Positions 12,156 to 27,142 of a stretch of DNA of 64,000 bases are shown here, piece by piece. A program made the translations under genes and the position numbers. The stretch spans positions 32,386,914 to 32,450,913 of the forward strand of contig JARCOQ010000009.1 of the NCBI GenBank assembly GCA_029207755.1. Reading direction: 5' to 3'. How positions within the stretch are numbered: position 1 is the stretch's first letter; each line of letters opens with the position of its first letter. Source of the stretch: Chamaea fasciata (taxonomy: Eukaryota; Chordata; Aves; Passeriformes; Sylviidae). The notes below the pieces were generated by a model. It did not search any database. It saw only the letters and a list, made by a program, of their open reading frames with translations, and was not told the origin of the DNA.

Positions 12156-12709
12156 GAAGCATGATAGAGAAGAGTATCCATTTTCTTTTAATCATTTCTT
12201 GGATTTCCACTCAGTAAACCATTACTGTATCCCCTCGTGGCACTGTCGGCTTCCAAGGAATCTTGTTAAATCCAGGGGATTTTCCCACTGATTCAAATGT
12301 ACCCTCAGCTGGCCACTGCCAGCCAGCCATTCTCTGCCACTGCCAAGTGTGGATGAGCAGCAAGGCACCCACATTCATGTTGCTGGCTGCATTTCCTGCT
12401 ACTGGGTGCCAGCATCTCTTCAAAGGAGGAAATCAGCTGAGATAACCAGTTGCAGCCCCTTACCCTTTATTCTGCTTAACAGAGGAGTCTATCCAGATAT
12501 GGCAAACCCACACAGAGATGCTCCCTCAGACCAGTTTTAAGTCAGTCCTTAATTTATTCCTGAATTTTTCTTACACATCGAGCTCAGTACAAACAATACA
12601 GAAAGACTTGGCAAGAAAAAGGCTTTTTTTGAGTGTCCCTTCTTCTTAGCTACCCAGTGTTTATTTGATGCTGGCTGAACCAAACAGCTCCTACCCCTCC
12701 TGGTATTTT

Positions 12710-12765
12710 GGTCAAAGGTTGGACTTGATGATCCTGGAGGTGTCCTCCAGCCTCAGCAATTCCAT
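12710..12765 (+). mobile_element. CR1 3' tail remnant
   Basis: TCAAAGGTTGGACTTGATGA followed by TCCTGGAGGTGTCCTCCAGC is the typical final ~50 bp of one CR1 subfamily. The rest is missing. Confidence 0.6.
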
Positions 12766-13559
12766 ATAAAGTGCCTCTGCCAAAGACACACGGTGGGTCG
12801 GGAAGCTGTCGGCTCTGAATGCTAATGGTGCCTTCACCATAATTAGAGCAAGGGGATCCAGAATTGCAGCTGTGCTGCTAAGTAGTGTCAGTAGAATTTT
12901 GGAAGTCCTAATCCCTCATCTGCCACGGATAATTGTAATGTCTGCATTTTAATCCCAGGATTGCGTTTGGCCATGTGAAGGATGTTACAGCCGGATTTAA
13001 TTAACAAGTAGGATAAATCCCATCTAAAAGAGTCAGGGGAAAGATGCACCCATCTTATCAGTTCCCCTGGCCTCTGTGGCAACAGCTTATTATAATTGAA
13101 AGTAAAGAGAGCTTTAGGGAAAAGAGGGAGCTCTGCCCCAGATATTTCATTTAGGCAGTGATTATTTCATAGGGTGGCATTAGAGATCTCTTTATTGAGA
13201 TAACGGGTTTGACCTACACGGACTTATTTGCAACCTAAGACATATTGACATTCATCCACCAAATTACAGACTGGTGATAATTCCTCCTGTGGCACCAGCA
13301 GCTGCTGGAGTCAGAGCCCTGGCTGGCAGCAGCAACAGAAGCAGGAGCTGGATGGGGTTTGGGAACCCTTTCCAGAGCTGGATCCAACTCTTCTCCCCCT
13401 TCCCACCCACAGCTCTCGTGAGCACCAGCAGTTCTCAGCAGGTAAGGCAGGAGAAAAGACCAGATGTTACAACCAGGGAACCTTAACAGTGACTCCCTGT
13501 TTTTTCCAAAAAAAAACCCCCTGAACTGATGAAGAGTAACTGAGAGAACACACCATGAT

Positions 13560-13680
13560 TTTGATATGTTTTATATAAATATTAATACCCTATGGGTATT
13601 AATATTAATATAATAAAATTATATAAAATTAATTATGATTAATATATTAATAATTTATTAATTAATAAAATTATAATATC
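13560..13680. repeat. AT-rich low-complexity stretch with inverted repeat
   Basis: About 120 bp made almost only of A and T in TTAAT/ATTAAT/ATAAA permutations. It contains 13-bp perfect inverted arms, AATATTAATACCC at 13578-13590 and GGGTATTAATATT at 13594-13606, separated by TAT. This could extrude as a cruciform or form a hairpin in RNA. Confidence 0.85.
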
Positions 13681-14404
13681 CATGGGCTAAGGTTGCTTTT
13701 GCAATCCACCAATACTTTACTCGCAGAAAAATAAACTTTGTGCTAAGGAGACCAGGTTCCCAAATTGGATGCAGATCAAGGGGTATGAGCAGACTCCACA
13801 ACAGCCATCCACAGCAACTTCAAAAAAGGAAAAATTTTTCGTAGACTGCTTTAGAAGTAAATATTTTGCATCAACCTCCACGTTCAAATTCACCAACGTA
13901 ATTTAACTTGAGAGGCTTTGGGTAAACATGGATATACACTCCAATACTTCAGGAAATCGCCAACAATTTCCTTGGATTTTTAAAAGAAGACAGCAAAATA
14001 TACACAGTTTTGCTATTATTACCCTTAGGTAGTTTACTTTAAAATACTGTTCGCATAACCTTCTATTAAATTGAGCTGGGCCAAATCAAATAATAACAAT
14101 TAGTGCGTCTGTACTGCTGCTCTTCTGTGGTAGGGTGGGAATTTTGCTAATAATACCACATACTTTTGGATGCAGAGAGATGCATTGAGTCATGATTTTT
14201 AAAATACCACTGAAAATCCCACCGAATTACGTGGGATTTACTTCCTTCCTGTACGCTACTCCTACCCCCACTTAGCAAGGGATCTGCAGAACTCACCACT
14301 GAGCCAGGCCCTAAATTTTTAAAAAATGGCTAAAAATGACCTGGCTTTTGCTGGCCAGCCCTGGATGCTGCTCATGGTGATGCCTTAAGTTTTAGCTTTC
14401 ATGT

Positions 14405-14824
14405 ATTTCACATTCTGTGCTGTCCAGGGGTGCAGTTCTGAGCCTCATATTGAGTGCCAGTGAGCTCTCTTCACAGAGCAGGGAGACAAAACAAATCCTT
14501 TTCCTGCTGAAGAGCAAGGACACCTTTCAGGCCAAAAAGCACAAACAACAGTGGACTGAAGAGAGGAACAAGAAGGATGGGACCTCACAACCTGAAGCTG
14601 TAATTTGGACAATTAAACCCCAATGTGCAAATGGACCAAAACTTATAAAAATGTCAGACCTCGTGCCCGGTCGTGCATTTTGTGACCATTTTGGGTCCAC
14701 CTTGTGTGTAGCCCTAGCCAGGCCCTGTCCTGCCCAAGGTGTATCCTAAAGGCCTTGCAATAAATACCTACTTTATTCTCCAGCCCTGCCCAGTCTGTTT
14801 CAGGTCAGCCTTCCAAAGGCATCA
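14405..14824 (+). mobile_element. Probable solo LTR of an endogenous retrovirus
   Basis: LTR-like layout on the plus strand: a U3-like part, a TATA box CTTATAAAAATG (TATAAAA 14644-14650), then AATAAA at 14759-14764 about 115 bp downstream, and a pyrimidine-rich U5-like end CTTTATTCTCCAGCCC up to about GGCATCA. The blocks CCCCAATGTGCAAATGGACC and GACCATTTTGGGTCCACC look like the ERVL-like LTR family frequent in songbird genomes (recalled, not searched). No internal gag/pol region or second LTR is present, so it is a solo LTR or fragment. The left end and target-site duplication could not be fixed. It lies antisense to RNLS in intron 6. Confidence 0.55.
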
Positions 14825-14946
14825 ATGCCTACATGGCAGAATATGTTACGGATATTGAGCAACCATCCCCTTTCCTCTTGCCTCCTGAGGATGGAAAATG
14901 CAGCCCCAGCAGGTGCTCCCAGCTGACTGGTCCCACTAGGGAATAC

Positions 14947-15122
14947 CTGCGAGTATCTCCATCGCTGGCACTTGATGCTGCTTGGTTCAGGCAGGGAGGG
15001 CACAATCCTCTGCAGGTGGCTGAGGATGACCTGCTGCACCTCTGCAGGGTCTGAGTCCAGGTGCTGGCTTCCAAAGGTCACAGTCGTGTGCACCACAACT
15101 GAGGGCCCAACTTCAGGAGACT
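14947..15122 (-). CDS. RNLS: RNLS exon 6 (internal coding exon)
   Basis: The acceptor is CTTTCTTTCAG and the donor is TCGCAG|GTATTC. The exon is 176 nt, entered in phase 1 and left in phase 0. The first two bases complete a Glu codon with the last G of exon 5. The product includes ESPEVGPSVVVHTTV, then a more divergent helical part (SDPAEVQQVILSHLQRIVP), and ends KCQRWRYSQ, equivalent to human KCQKWRHSQ. The middle differs from mammals more than exons 5 and 7 do, but length and phase are kept. A CR1 fragment starts about 215 bp upstream in intron 5, and an opposite-strand LTR lies about 125 bp beyond the donor in intron 6. Confidence 0.94.
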
Positions 15123-15335
15123 CTGAAAGAAAGAAGGAGGAGAGGTGCTTTTGAAGGATTGCTCATTCGTACCTGCCTTCCCCACACTCTGACAATTGTG
15201 CCTCTGGCCTAGGAGTCAGCAAGAGCAAAAACATCTGTGGTGTCACCCTGTTCTTCCAGATGGGAAAAAAGCACAAGGAACAACAACACAAGTGGTTTGC
15301 AACAAGAACACAAGTCAAGGAGGACAATCTCTGCA

Positions 15336-15500
15336 ACAACCTGGCCTTGGACACTTCCAGGGATCCAGGGGCAGCCACAGCTTCCCTGGGCACCCTGTGC
15401 CAGGGCCTCACCAGCCTAAATGTAAAAAAACTGCGTTTTTGATCTCATCTAAATCAACCCTCCCTAAGTTTAAAACCATCACCCTATCACAAAAGCACGT
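15336..15500 (-). mobile_element. CR1-type LINE fragment
   Basis: Reversed CR1 sequence from ACAACCTGGCCTTGGACACT through GGGCACCCTGTGCCAGGGCC to the older part ATCTAAATCAACCCTCCCTA and AAAACCATCACCCTATCAC. The 3' tail is missing. Confidence 0.85.
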
Positions 15501-18002
15501 TCTCATCTTTTGAACATGGAGTCATAGCTCAAGTGCTGACGTTGATCCCAGCAGACTTGGAAAGGGCCAGGCTTTGTTACATGTGGGGCTGGCTGCAGGT
15601 TCTCTGCAGCAGGTGACTCCTGTCTCTGCTGGCATGTTGGCTTGTCACCTTACAGACATGGCCTAACAACGTAAAGCCAGAGAATTTGCCTGGATCAGAT
15701 TTTTGGGCTCAAGGACTTCCCTGTACCAAGGTAGGATGAGGACCCAAGAGATCCTTTTGTGAGTCATTCCCACTCTGACAAGCAGGATGGAGCAAAGACA
15801 CGACGTGGGTTATACTGCATTTCAGCTGAGCTGGCTGTCCAATTAAGTGATTCCCTCTCACTCCCTTACCCAGCAACTCCCTCCTTTGGAAGCAGAAAGC
15901 CACTCCTGGTTAGAGCTTTGCTTCAACTGGAGAATTCTTAGAACATTTTAGTTTCAGCAAACGAGTGTTTTCTGACCAAGGAATCCACCAAAGAAGAGGC
16001 AGTTGAACGCTTTCTGACCATTCTGGCTGTTAGGCACCAAGCTTGATAGACTCCTTATCTGCCACTGGAGAAATCTCCAGCTCCTCAAGCCAGAAATCAC
16101 CTCTGGGAAGATGACACATTCCAGCTTTCCAAAGGCAACCAAAATGTCTTTCTCTGGCCAGTTCCCTGTCCTGGCCTGATCACTTCAGAGGTGCAGCAGT
16201 ACCAAATCTCCAAGTGTGAAAGCCACAGCTTTAAATTCCTGCGGCAGGAACCCTTCTCTGAGTCTCTCTCTTGGGTGGGCCAGCTCAGCCAACCCTTGCT
16301 CTTGAAAACAGTGAAAACGTGGCAAAAAGGGTGGGAAGATGTTTTCTGGTTTCACAGCTACCACAGCAGGTATCTCTGTGGGCATCAGAAATGCTACTCA
16401 GACTTTCCTTCCCCTTCTCTCTGCTGACACGGTGAGGGACAGAAGACCAAGAAGACCAAGAACCCCTTCCTGTGTGAGCAGAGCACCCCTGGGACAGGGC
16501 CCTGAGTGACGGAAAACTGAATCTTGACCTAGAACCTGGGAATGAGGGGAAAAGTTTCTGGACTGTGAGCAGGAGGCGGGAGCCATCAGCTTCTGAATGT
16601 TTTGGGACTGTCTCCACACTCGTCATCAATTCCCAGCTGGAGGAATCATGCAGGCTGTGTAGGAAAAGGGGAGACTGCTGACAGTGAGAATTCACACAGG
16701 GTGAAGCCTGTTGGGAGTATTATCTTCCAGAAAAAGGATAAGGCTAATAAAAGGTGCCCTGGAGAAGAGCACAGAGCCCAGGGCCACTTCCCCAGCCCCA
16801 GAGGCTTGCAGCCCAAGGACATCTGGTGTCAGGAAGGTGGCTCTGAGCTTTGAGCAACACATTTAGTGCAGAACTGTGGTGTCCTGGTCCAGCTGCTGTC
16901 GCTGTCACAGGGGGGTGAAAAGGGTCGTGGGTGAATTGCTCCAGGCAGTGACAACGTGAACAGTCTGGGGGGCCAGGTCCTCCCACAGGGATCTCCTCCT
17001 GCCCTTGCAAGTTGTCAGATGGTACTCGGGGTGTTAAGATCAATTCCTGTGGTGGCCAGGTCCTCCCCACCATCATTCTCAGGGAAGGAGTGAGACAGAG
17101 AAATTACAATAAAATAAAGCATATGGAATTATCATTACAACAATGAAATAATGTTCTTGGAGAAAGCTCACGGTGGATCATCTGCCCACCAAAATACTCT
17201 TCCTGGCAAAGTGCAAAATCTACTTTGCTGTGGTGCATCTATGCCAAGGTCAGGGTTCAGAGACCCTAAACTGAAAAAGAACTTTAGAAATGAGATGTGA
17301 CCCCCGGGCCTGAAGTCCCCTTAGGAGAGAGCACACCACCAGAGCATGAAAGCCATAGGATCCATTTGGGAAATGGTCTGCACGGTGTCTATCATGTTCT
17401 GGGAGCATGACAGGTTAGAAAAGGAACTGTGGAAAAGGAGGGGTTGGCAGGTTAAATGGATTTCAAGGTGCCAAGATGGGGACAGAGAACAGTGCTCTTG
17501 GGACTGTATTAATGGGGCACCCTAAGAAGGACCCACCTGCTCTTCACCTGTCAGAGGAGACCTGGCCAAGACAGGGAGAACAGCTATAGGCCTACTATCC
17601 CCAGGAAAGCAAAAGGCAACTGGATTTGCCCAAACAACAATATTCTAGGAAAGAAAATCATGTCTGAGGGCCATTTTGGAGCACATCTGTGGCTCACAGA
17701 CTCTGCAGAGCCCATAAACCCACTGACCCTCAGGAGAGGGAGATCTACTTTCATAAAGGCATAAAAGTAAGCAGCCACAACCTGCAGTGCAATTTGCAAG
17801 CTCCACAGATGCATCCACAAAACATCCAGAGAGGATGGAAGGTTTTTACTAGTTCAGCTGTGCCAACATTAAAACCTGCTGGGCAGGCAGACAGAGCTTG
17901 AAGAATTTCCTGTCTTCGCTGAGGGGGCAGGCTTAGATTCACTTCCCAGCTCATTTATTAGTGTGTTCAGTAAATTCTCACCAGAACACTGTCTGCCTCA
18001 GA

Positions 18003-18150
18003 GTCACAGACCTTTGGGAGGGAGGAAGGAACCTCTGGAGGTCTCTAGACCAACCTCCTGCTCAAAAGTGGGGCCAGCTTCAAAGGCAGATCGTTTTGTA
18101 GAATGGCTGGAGTGCTCAGGGATCGTCCAAGGGTTACAACCTGGTCTCCA
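18003..18150 (-). mobile_element. Diverged CR1-type fragment
   Basis: AAGGAACCTCTGGAGGTCTC, GACCAACCTCCTGCTCAAA and GGGGCCAGCTTCAAAGGCAG are the reversed 3' end of an older CR1 subfamily. The inner boundary is approximate. Confidence 0.65.
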
Positions 18151-19688
18151 GCAGAAAACAGTCCATGGATGTGATAGGCACACATCTCCCACAGGAATGT
18201 TCTCCTCATTCTAGGGGAGCAGCATCGAGTATTTTTCTCACATTGCTGCCCCAAACCTGGAGCCATAAGGGATCCCAAGATGTGGTTCTTTCCTGACCCT
18301 CAGGAATTTGTAAGCTTCCTGGGGAGATGCGTTTTACCATCTGAACCCCTTTCTGGTCCTGGGTAGCAGGAGGGGAAGGGAAAGGGCTTTTGCCACACCA
18401 AAGCAACCCTGGAAGAAGGAAATGCTGCTGGGTCAGCATGGAGGGCAGCAGAGAAGCTGGACACCTCCAGACAGGCTGGAACTGCATCCCTGCTCCCTGG
18501 GAGGCATCACACGGTGCCAAAAGAGAAGTCAATGTGCAGGCCTCATAAAGCCTACCTAAAAGTTTAAAAAAGAGCAATGATCAACTTTACTACAGCTTGA
18601 AAACAAGAGAGATGGAGGTTGACTTTCAAAATGCCACGCTGCTGTTTGGAAGGAGGGCCAGTGAGCTTCCCCAGTTATCCTCAGAAATTCCCATGGTTCC
18701 TAAGGTCCCATATTCTCCCTGGAACAAAATCTACTGTCTGACATGGCACATTTGGGAAGAGTCATGGAAAGAATGGCACTGACTCTTTTATATTCAGAAA
18801 CCCAGCATTTCATTAGCCTTACCAACAGTTTCTGATTATTTTTCTAAAAGGCAGGCAGGGCTGGCAGAGGATTACGACACAACTGTGTAACAAGGCAAAA
18901 ACTTACACAGTTCTTTAACTCCTTCACCTTCCTAAAAATTCTTATTTCAGGAAGGAAAGGAATCTCTATTTCAAAATTTCAAAAGAGGATACTCAGGAAT
19001 TATACAATGCTAAAAACCTGTAAGGCAGATCTTCCCTTTAAATTACATAACCACGCAATCCTGGAGCAAAAGAAAGGAACCACTTCCCCTTTTATGTGTC
19101 ATCTATCTTTAGTCCTCCTGGAATGCAGAGAGATGCAAAGACTGCGGTATTCCAGAAATAATTTATGCTGGAGAATTCCCACTGTCCCCCCGACCCGGTA
19201 TAAATATGGATGGGGTGTTCGAGGCAGCCAATCCCACAGAAGTGTTTAATATTCATGCACACCACACGGGGAATTCAGCACACGCTTCCTTCTCGTGGGC
19301 TCTTCCTTACGTAACATCACCTCTGCAGGCAGGGATGGGATTCTACTGACAGCAGCTGGGATCCTGAGCTGATGGAAAAAGCCTTCCCTCCTGGAGGCTC
19401 CTGAGCACACCAGGAATTGGTGGCATCAGAGAAGCTGCTTGATCAACCCCTCCACGCTGCATGGTTACAACGACACAGCCGGTTTGTGTTTCACAATGTG
19501 GGACGCCCACGAGTTGGGTGTCCCTGCTTTACTGACTCCAGGCAGGGACTGCCACATCTCAGACAAGTGACAAGGACAGCCTGGGCTTCCTCAGTGAGGG
19601 CCAGCCTTTGCCTTCTGGCCTTCGAGGGCTGGGCTACCTGCTTTGGGGAGATGTAATACGTGTGAGGCCCCCAGCAGAAAGCTCACAG

Positions 19689-19745
19689 CATCACAGAATC
19701 ATAAAATGGATTAAGGATCATCCGGTACCAAACCTCCTGCAGGGG
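19689..19745 (-). mobile_element. CR1 3' tail remnant
   Basis: CATCACAGAATCATAAAATGG followed by GGATCATCCGGTACCAAACC is a decayed reversed CR1 end. Confidence 0.65.
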
Positions 19746-19764
19746 ACAACTATCAGGTGTAGTC

Positions 19765-19804
19765 ATTTTCTCAGGATCTCTCAGTTATTTTCTCAGGATC
19801 TCTC
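19765..19804. repeat. Two-copy 22-bp tandem duplication
   Basis: ATTTTCTCAGGATCTCTC occurs at 19765-19782 and 19787-19804, joined by AGTT. Confidence 0.9.
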
Positions 19805-20929
19805 TTGTTCAAGGCTGTTTATTAAAAAGCTACTATTTGAGGTGGCAGCGAGGGTGAGGCAAGCCTCCATTAACTGTGGATATATCAGGTGAAGAAACGA
19901 CTGGAGAAAGCGATGGCTTTTTGGGAATGATGACTGCCCTGGAAGATCTCAGCTGCCTCACCCAGCAATTCTGCTTCCTCTGAATGTTTACTTTTTGGTT
20001 GTCACCATCCACTTCTTCAAATGAGTCCAAATAATCAAGGCTGAAGAACGAAAGAATGGAAAGATCGACGAGTGGAATGGAGTTCAAAGGGACAGCGAAG
20101 TGCTCCTGTGCCTCTCACCAAAATGTTCTGGAGGGCAATCGGAAGCACAGGAAGAAAAATGCAGATGCAAACCACTTGCATATGTGCTAAAACAAGCACA
20201 AAGGAACTTTTTATTCATGTGTTTTGGTTGCAGGACTTCACATGTAAATAAATTTCACGTTCAGCCTCCCTTGCCTGCGCTGTCTAAAGTCTGTCTCCTA
20301 GGAAGAGACACACACACACAATTTGTTCTTCTTGGAAAAATTTGCTCATATAAACAGAACTCTCCCCCAGTTCAAGGGAAATTTCAGTGAGAAAGGTATG
20401 TATCAACACTGATGTTCTGGTACTTTCTACATATTTGTCAACAATGTGCCCCAAATAATGTGCTTTGTACTTGGTTCAGTTGCATCTGGAGACAGCCAAG
20501 CTGTTTGGTAATTCCATCAGTCCATATTTGTTGTTCTTGGTGCTGGCGCTTTGAGACCACACGTGCAGAGAGGTGGGGAAGTATGGGTGACTTCCTCCTT
20601 GACACTGGTAAGGATAATATCAGTAGGTCCTATTACCTATTAGGTATTTTTCGTTGAACACAACAATGGCAACAGAATCTCAGATGCAAGAAAATCTCCA
20701 GCTGAACGCTGTCAGTAACAAGGAGACAATGCCAGAGAAAAAAGATCACTCTTGTATTTGGCTTTTCTTGTGCTCTTTTTTTCACATATTCACTGTAAGT
20801 TCCTGCTGGAGAAAGCACATCAGGGTGGATGCGTCCTTATTTTGGCCAGTCCAGCCATTCTTCTGTTTTGTTTTCACTCTTCTCAGATCAACAGGCTAAA
20901 TTCTTAGGGAAAACAACAAATTTGCACTT

Positions 20930-21342
20930 GCACAGAGGGATGGAGAATCTCTCCTTCAAGGAAAGGCTGAGCGAGCTGGGAGTGCTCTGCCTGGAAAAGG
21001 GAAGGCTCTGCAGAGACCTCAGAGCCCCTTCCAGGGCCTAAAGGAGCTCCAGGAGAGCTGGAGAGGGACTTGGGACAAGGGATGGATGGACAGGACACAG
21101 GGAATGGCTTCTCACTGCCAGAGGGCAGGGATGGATGGGATATTGGGAAGGAATTAGTCCTGTGAGGGTGGGGAGGTCCTGGCACAGGGTGCCCAGAGCA
21201 GCTGTGGCAGCCCCTGGATCCCTGGAAGTGTCCAAGGCCAGGCTGGACAGGTGGAAGACGTCCTTGCCCATGGCAGTGGGTGGAACTTTGGGTCTTTGAG
21301 GTCCCTCACAAGCCAAACCATGCTGGATTCTGGGACTCTAAT
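20930..21342 (+). mobile_element. CR1-type LINE 3' end
   Basis: A nearly standard CR1 3' segment: AAGGAAAGGCTGAGCGAGCTGGG, CCTTCCAGGGCCTAAAGGAG, GGGATATTGGGAAGGAATT, GGTGCCCAGAGCAGC, GTGTCCAAGGCCAGGCTGG, with a decayed tail GGATTCTGGGACTCT. About 35 bp are lost after GGCTGGACAGG. Confidence 0.92.
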
Positions 21343-21948
21343 TGGTCTGCAAGTGTTTTTTTCTTGAGCTATTCTATGCCACCACACTCCTGGTATGTGA
21401 AACACATTTAATAAATAAAACACACACTTCCTCAACTGCCATCCTCCAGAAAAGAGAGGAGAAGGGTCTGTCTTGGGGGATATTCTCCAAGCCCTGCCGA
21501 GCACGTGCAGCCATTTCAGGGACTTCTCCCTGATCACAAAAGCACCCGGAACTGGGCTGAGCAGCTCCAATCATCCATCTCATTCCCACTCCCAAGCCTG
21601 GTGGAGGAAAGAGCAGAAGTTGTAGAGTAACGGGTGACGGGAGACACACTGGCGAGCGCATGAATCAGCCTTTAAACAAAGGAACCCCAGCTCCTTCTTG
21701 GAATAGCAACATTTTGATGTCTCCAATCCCCTGACACTGGTTTCATAAACGCAGTAACGTAAACCATGTGCTGGGGGCTGATTTTCCGAGGGCCGGCCCG
21801 CTCTCATTGTGTGCTTTATTACGGGCCAAATGTGACATTAAACGCCATCCGCTGCGGCTTGGAGTTAAATGCTCGCTCTGTTCAGAATAGCAACACTCAA
21901 TTAAACAGCATTTCTCATGGTCTACACCCTCCATTGTGGCCGTGTTTA

Positions 21949-25405
<3,457 letters not shown>

Positions 25406-25612
25406 CACACAATCCCAGGATCCCTGAGGCTGGAAAAGCTTTCCCAGACCATCAAGTCCACCCTGGCCCAATGTCCACCTTTTCCCCAGCCCAGAGCATT
25501 GAGTGCCACCTCCAGCGCTTCCTTGGACACCTCCAGCCATGGGCACTCCAAACCTCCCTGGGCAGCCCCTGCCAAGGCCTCAGCACCCTTTCTGTGAAAA
25601 AAGGCTCCTCCA
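25406..25612 (-). mobile_element. CR1-type LINE 3' end (second subfamily)
   Basis: Reversed tail CACAATCCCAGGATCCC, then GGCTGGAAAAGCTTTCCCAG, AGTGCCACCTCCAGCGC, CTCCCTGGGCAGCCCCTGCC. It is nearly collinear with the copy at 11.9 kb. Confidence 0.9.
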
Positions 25613-26054
25613 GACGCAGCCCTGCCATGGCTGAACTAGAGCTGGGAGGGAACCTGCAGGCTGGAAGCAGGAGGGCCCTGGACCCCTGGCCAGGCTCAGG
25701 ACAGCCGCCCCAGGTCACCCCCAGGGATGGGGATTCCCCACCACTCAGGGCCCCATCCCAGGGCTGCTCTCCTGGGGCTGGTTGGGGTTTTCTGTGCCCC
25801 AGCTGTGCCTCTGGTCTCTTTCTGACCACACCATAAACCTGAGCTGACTAAAACCCCTCACTCCCGCCAGTCAGCTTTATACCCCAAAATTTGAAACTGC
25901 ATGAATTCAGTTACTGATGTGTGTTTGCTAACTAATTTCCTTCACTACTGGTTCAGTTCTTTAAAAAAAAAAAAAAGAAAAAAAACCAACAAGAAATGAC
26001 TGTGGTTCACTGGGTTCTAAGCAGCTGCACATTTACCAAATCGAGGAAGTTTTT

Positions 26055-26243
26055 ATAGCTTGAGAAGACAGGCAAGAAAGTGACGTCAAATTTGAAATCC
26101 CGCAACAAAAAAAAAGCTGAGCTACATGCAAAAACAAAGCTAGGAGTTGTAAGATTGAGGTTTTCCCCCTGCTCCATCCATTATGCCTTTCAGCAAGGCC
26201 AACAAGTTGATCTAAGGACATGGAGAGAACCTTCATTTTGAAT
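26055..26243. repeat. Unclassified ~190-bp element, copy 1
   Basis: Runs from ATAGCTTGAGAAGACAGGC to CCTTCATTTTGAA. A second copy in the same orientation lies at 28657-28842. Hand alignment gives about nine substitutions and two short indels, so roughly 95% identity. No terminal inverted repeat, poly(A) tail or obvious target-site duplication is seen. It is not CR1. It could be a fragment of an uncatalogued repeat or a local duplication. Confidence 0.85.
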
Positions 26244-26960
26244 TTCCATACTTTTATTGGTTTAAATGAAAACCAGACTGTTGTTTTAACGCTGGGTACG
26301 AAACCACAAAATAACTATTAATTTTTCTCCTTCCAACAAAAACGGTTAAGATGATTTTAATAACATTTTGGAAAAAAACAAAACAAAACAAAACAACCCT
26401 AGCTTTCAGAACACAGAACTGCCCAGCATACAGCCACAGTGATATTTTTAAAGCAATGCATGAAGACATGAAAATCTCGTATTTTCCACTGCAAGATTCA
26501 GCTACAGCTGCACTGCGAGCGCCACTGAAGTGAGTGTCCTCTGGAGATTTCATCACATCAAAGCAAGGGGCATGTATACTTTATTTGCTGTTTCTGCAGA
26601 CACTGACAGCAGAGTGGATTACTTATCTGTAACACTCAATAAATACAGGCAGGGCCTTTTATCTGCCGTTCCAGGGCTTTAATGTCACCTCGCTGCCTCA
26701 CTCGTGTTGTGGGAAGGAGAGGACCCAGAGATCGCATTAGGGCCAGCAGGACAGAGGATAGCCAAGGCTGGAGCTGGCAGGCTGGGAGCACGGGCACCAC
26801 GCCATCCAGGCATGCAGGAGGGAGCCCAGCCTCCCACCACAGAGCCAGCGAGGCAAAAATAAACCCAGCTGCTCCGACGGCCAGGAACCGACTGGGCTGA
26901 TCAAGGTTTAATCCCGGACTTCTACTCCTTTGCCAGAAAGTGCAGGAGGAGATTGCAATA
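26244..26960. other. Intron 4 segment, no recognised element
   Basis: Contains a short (AAAAC)4 tract near 26,378-26,395. Otherwise it looks unique, with nothing coding. Confidence 0.5.
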
Positions 26961-27142
26961 TCATGGAATCATAGACTGGTTTGGGTTGGAAGGGACCTCA
27001 TAAATCATTTCTTCCCACCCCCTGCCATGGGCAGGGACACTTTCTGCTATCCCAGGTGGCTCCAAGCCCTGTCCAGCCAGGCCTTGGACTCTTCCAGGGA
27101 TCCAGGGGCAGCCACAGCTTCTCTGGGCACCCTGTGCCGAGG
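26961..27142 (-). mobile_element. CR1-type LINE 3' end
   Basis: Starts with the reversed terminal units TCATGGAATCATAGACTGG, then TTTGGGTTGGAAGGGACC, CCACCCCCTGCCATGGGCA and GGGCACCCTGTGCC. The 3' end is intact and the 5' end truncated. Confidence 0.93.

Noticed and set aside
16860..17180. Possible repeat or LTR fragment in intron 5
   Set aside because: Composition shifts from GC-rich to AT-rich, but no hallmark sequence, paired ends or known motif was seen.
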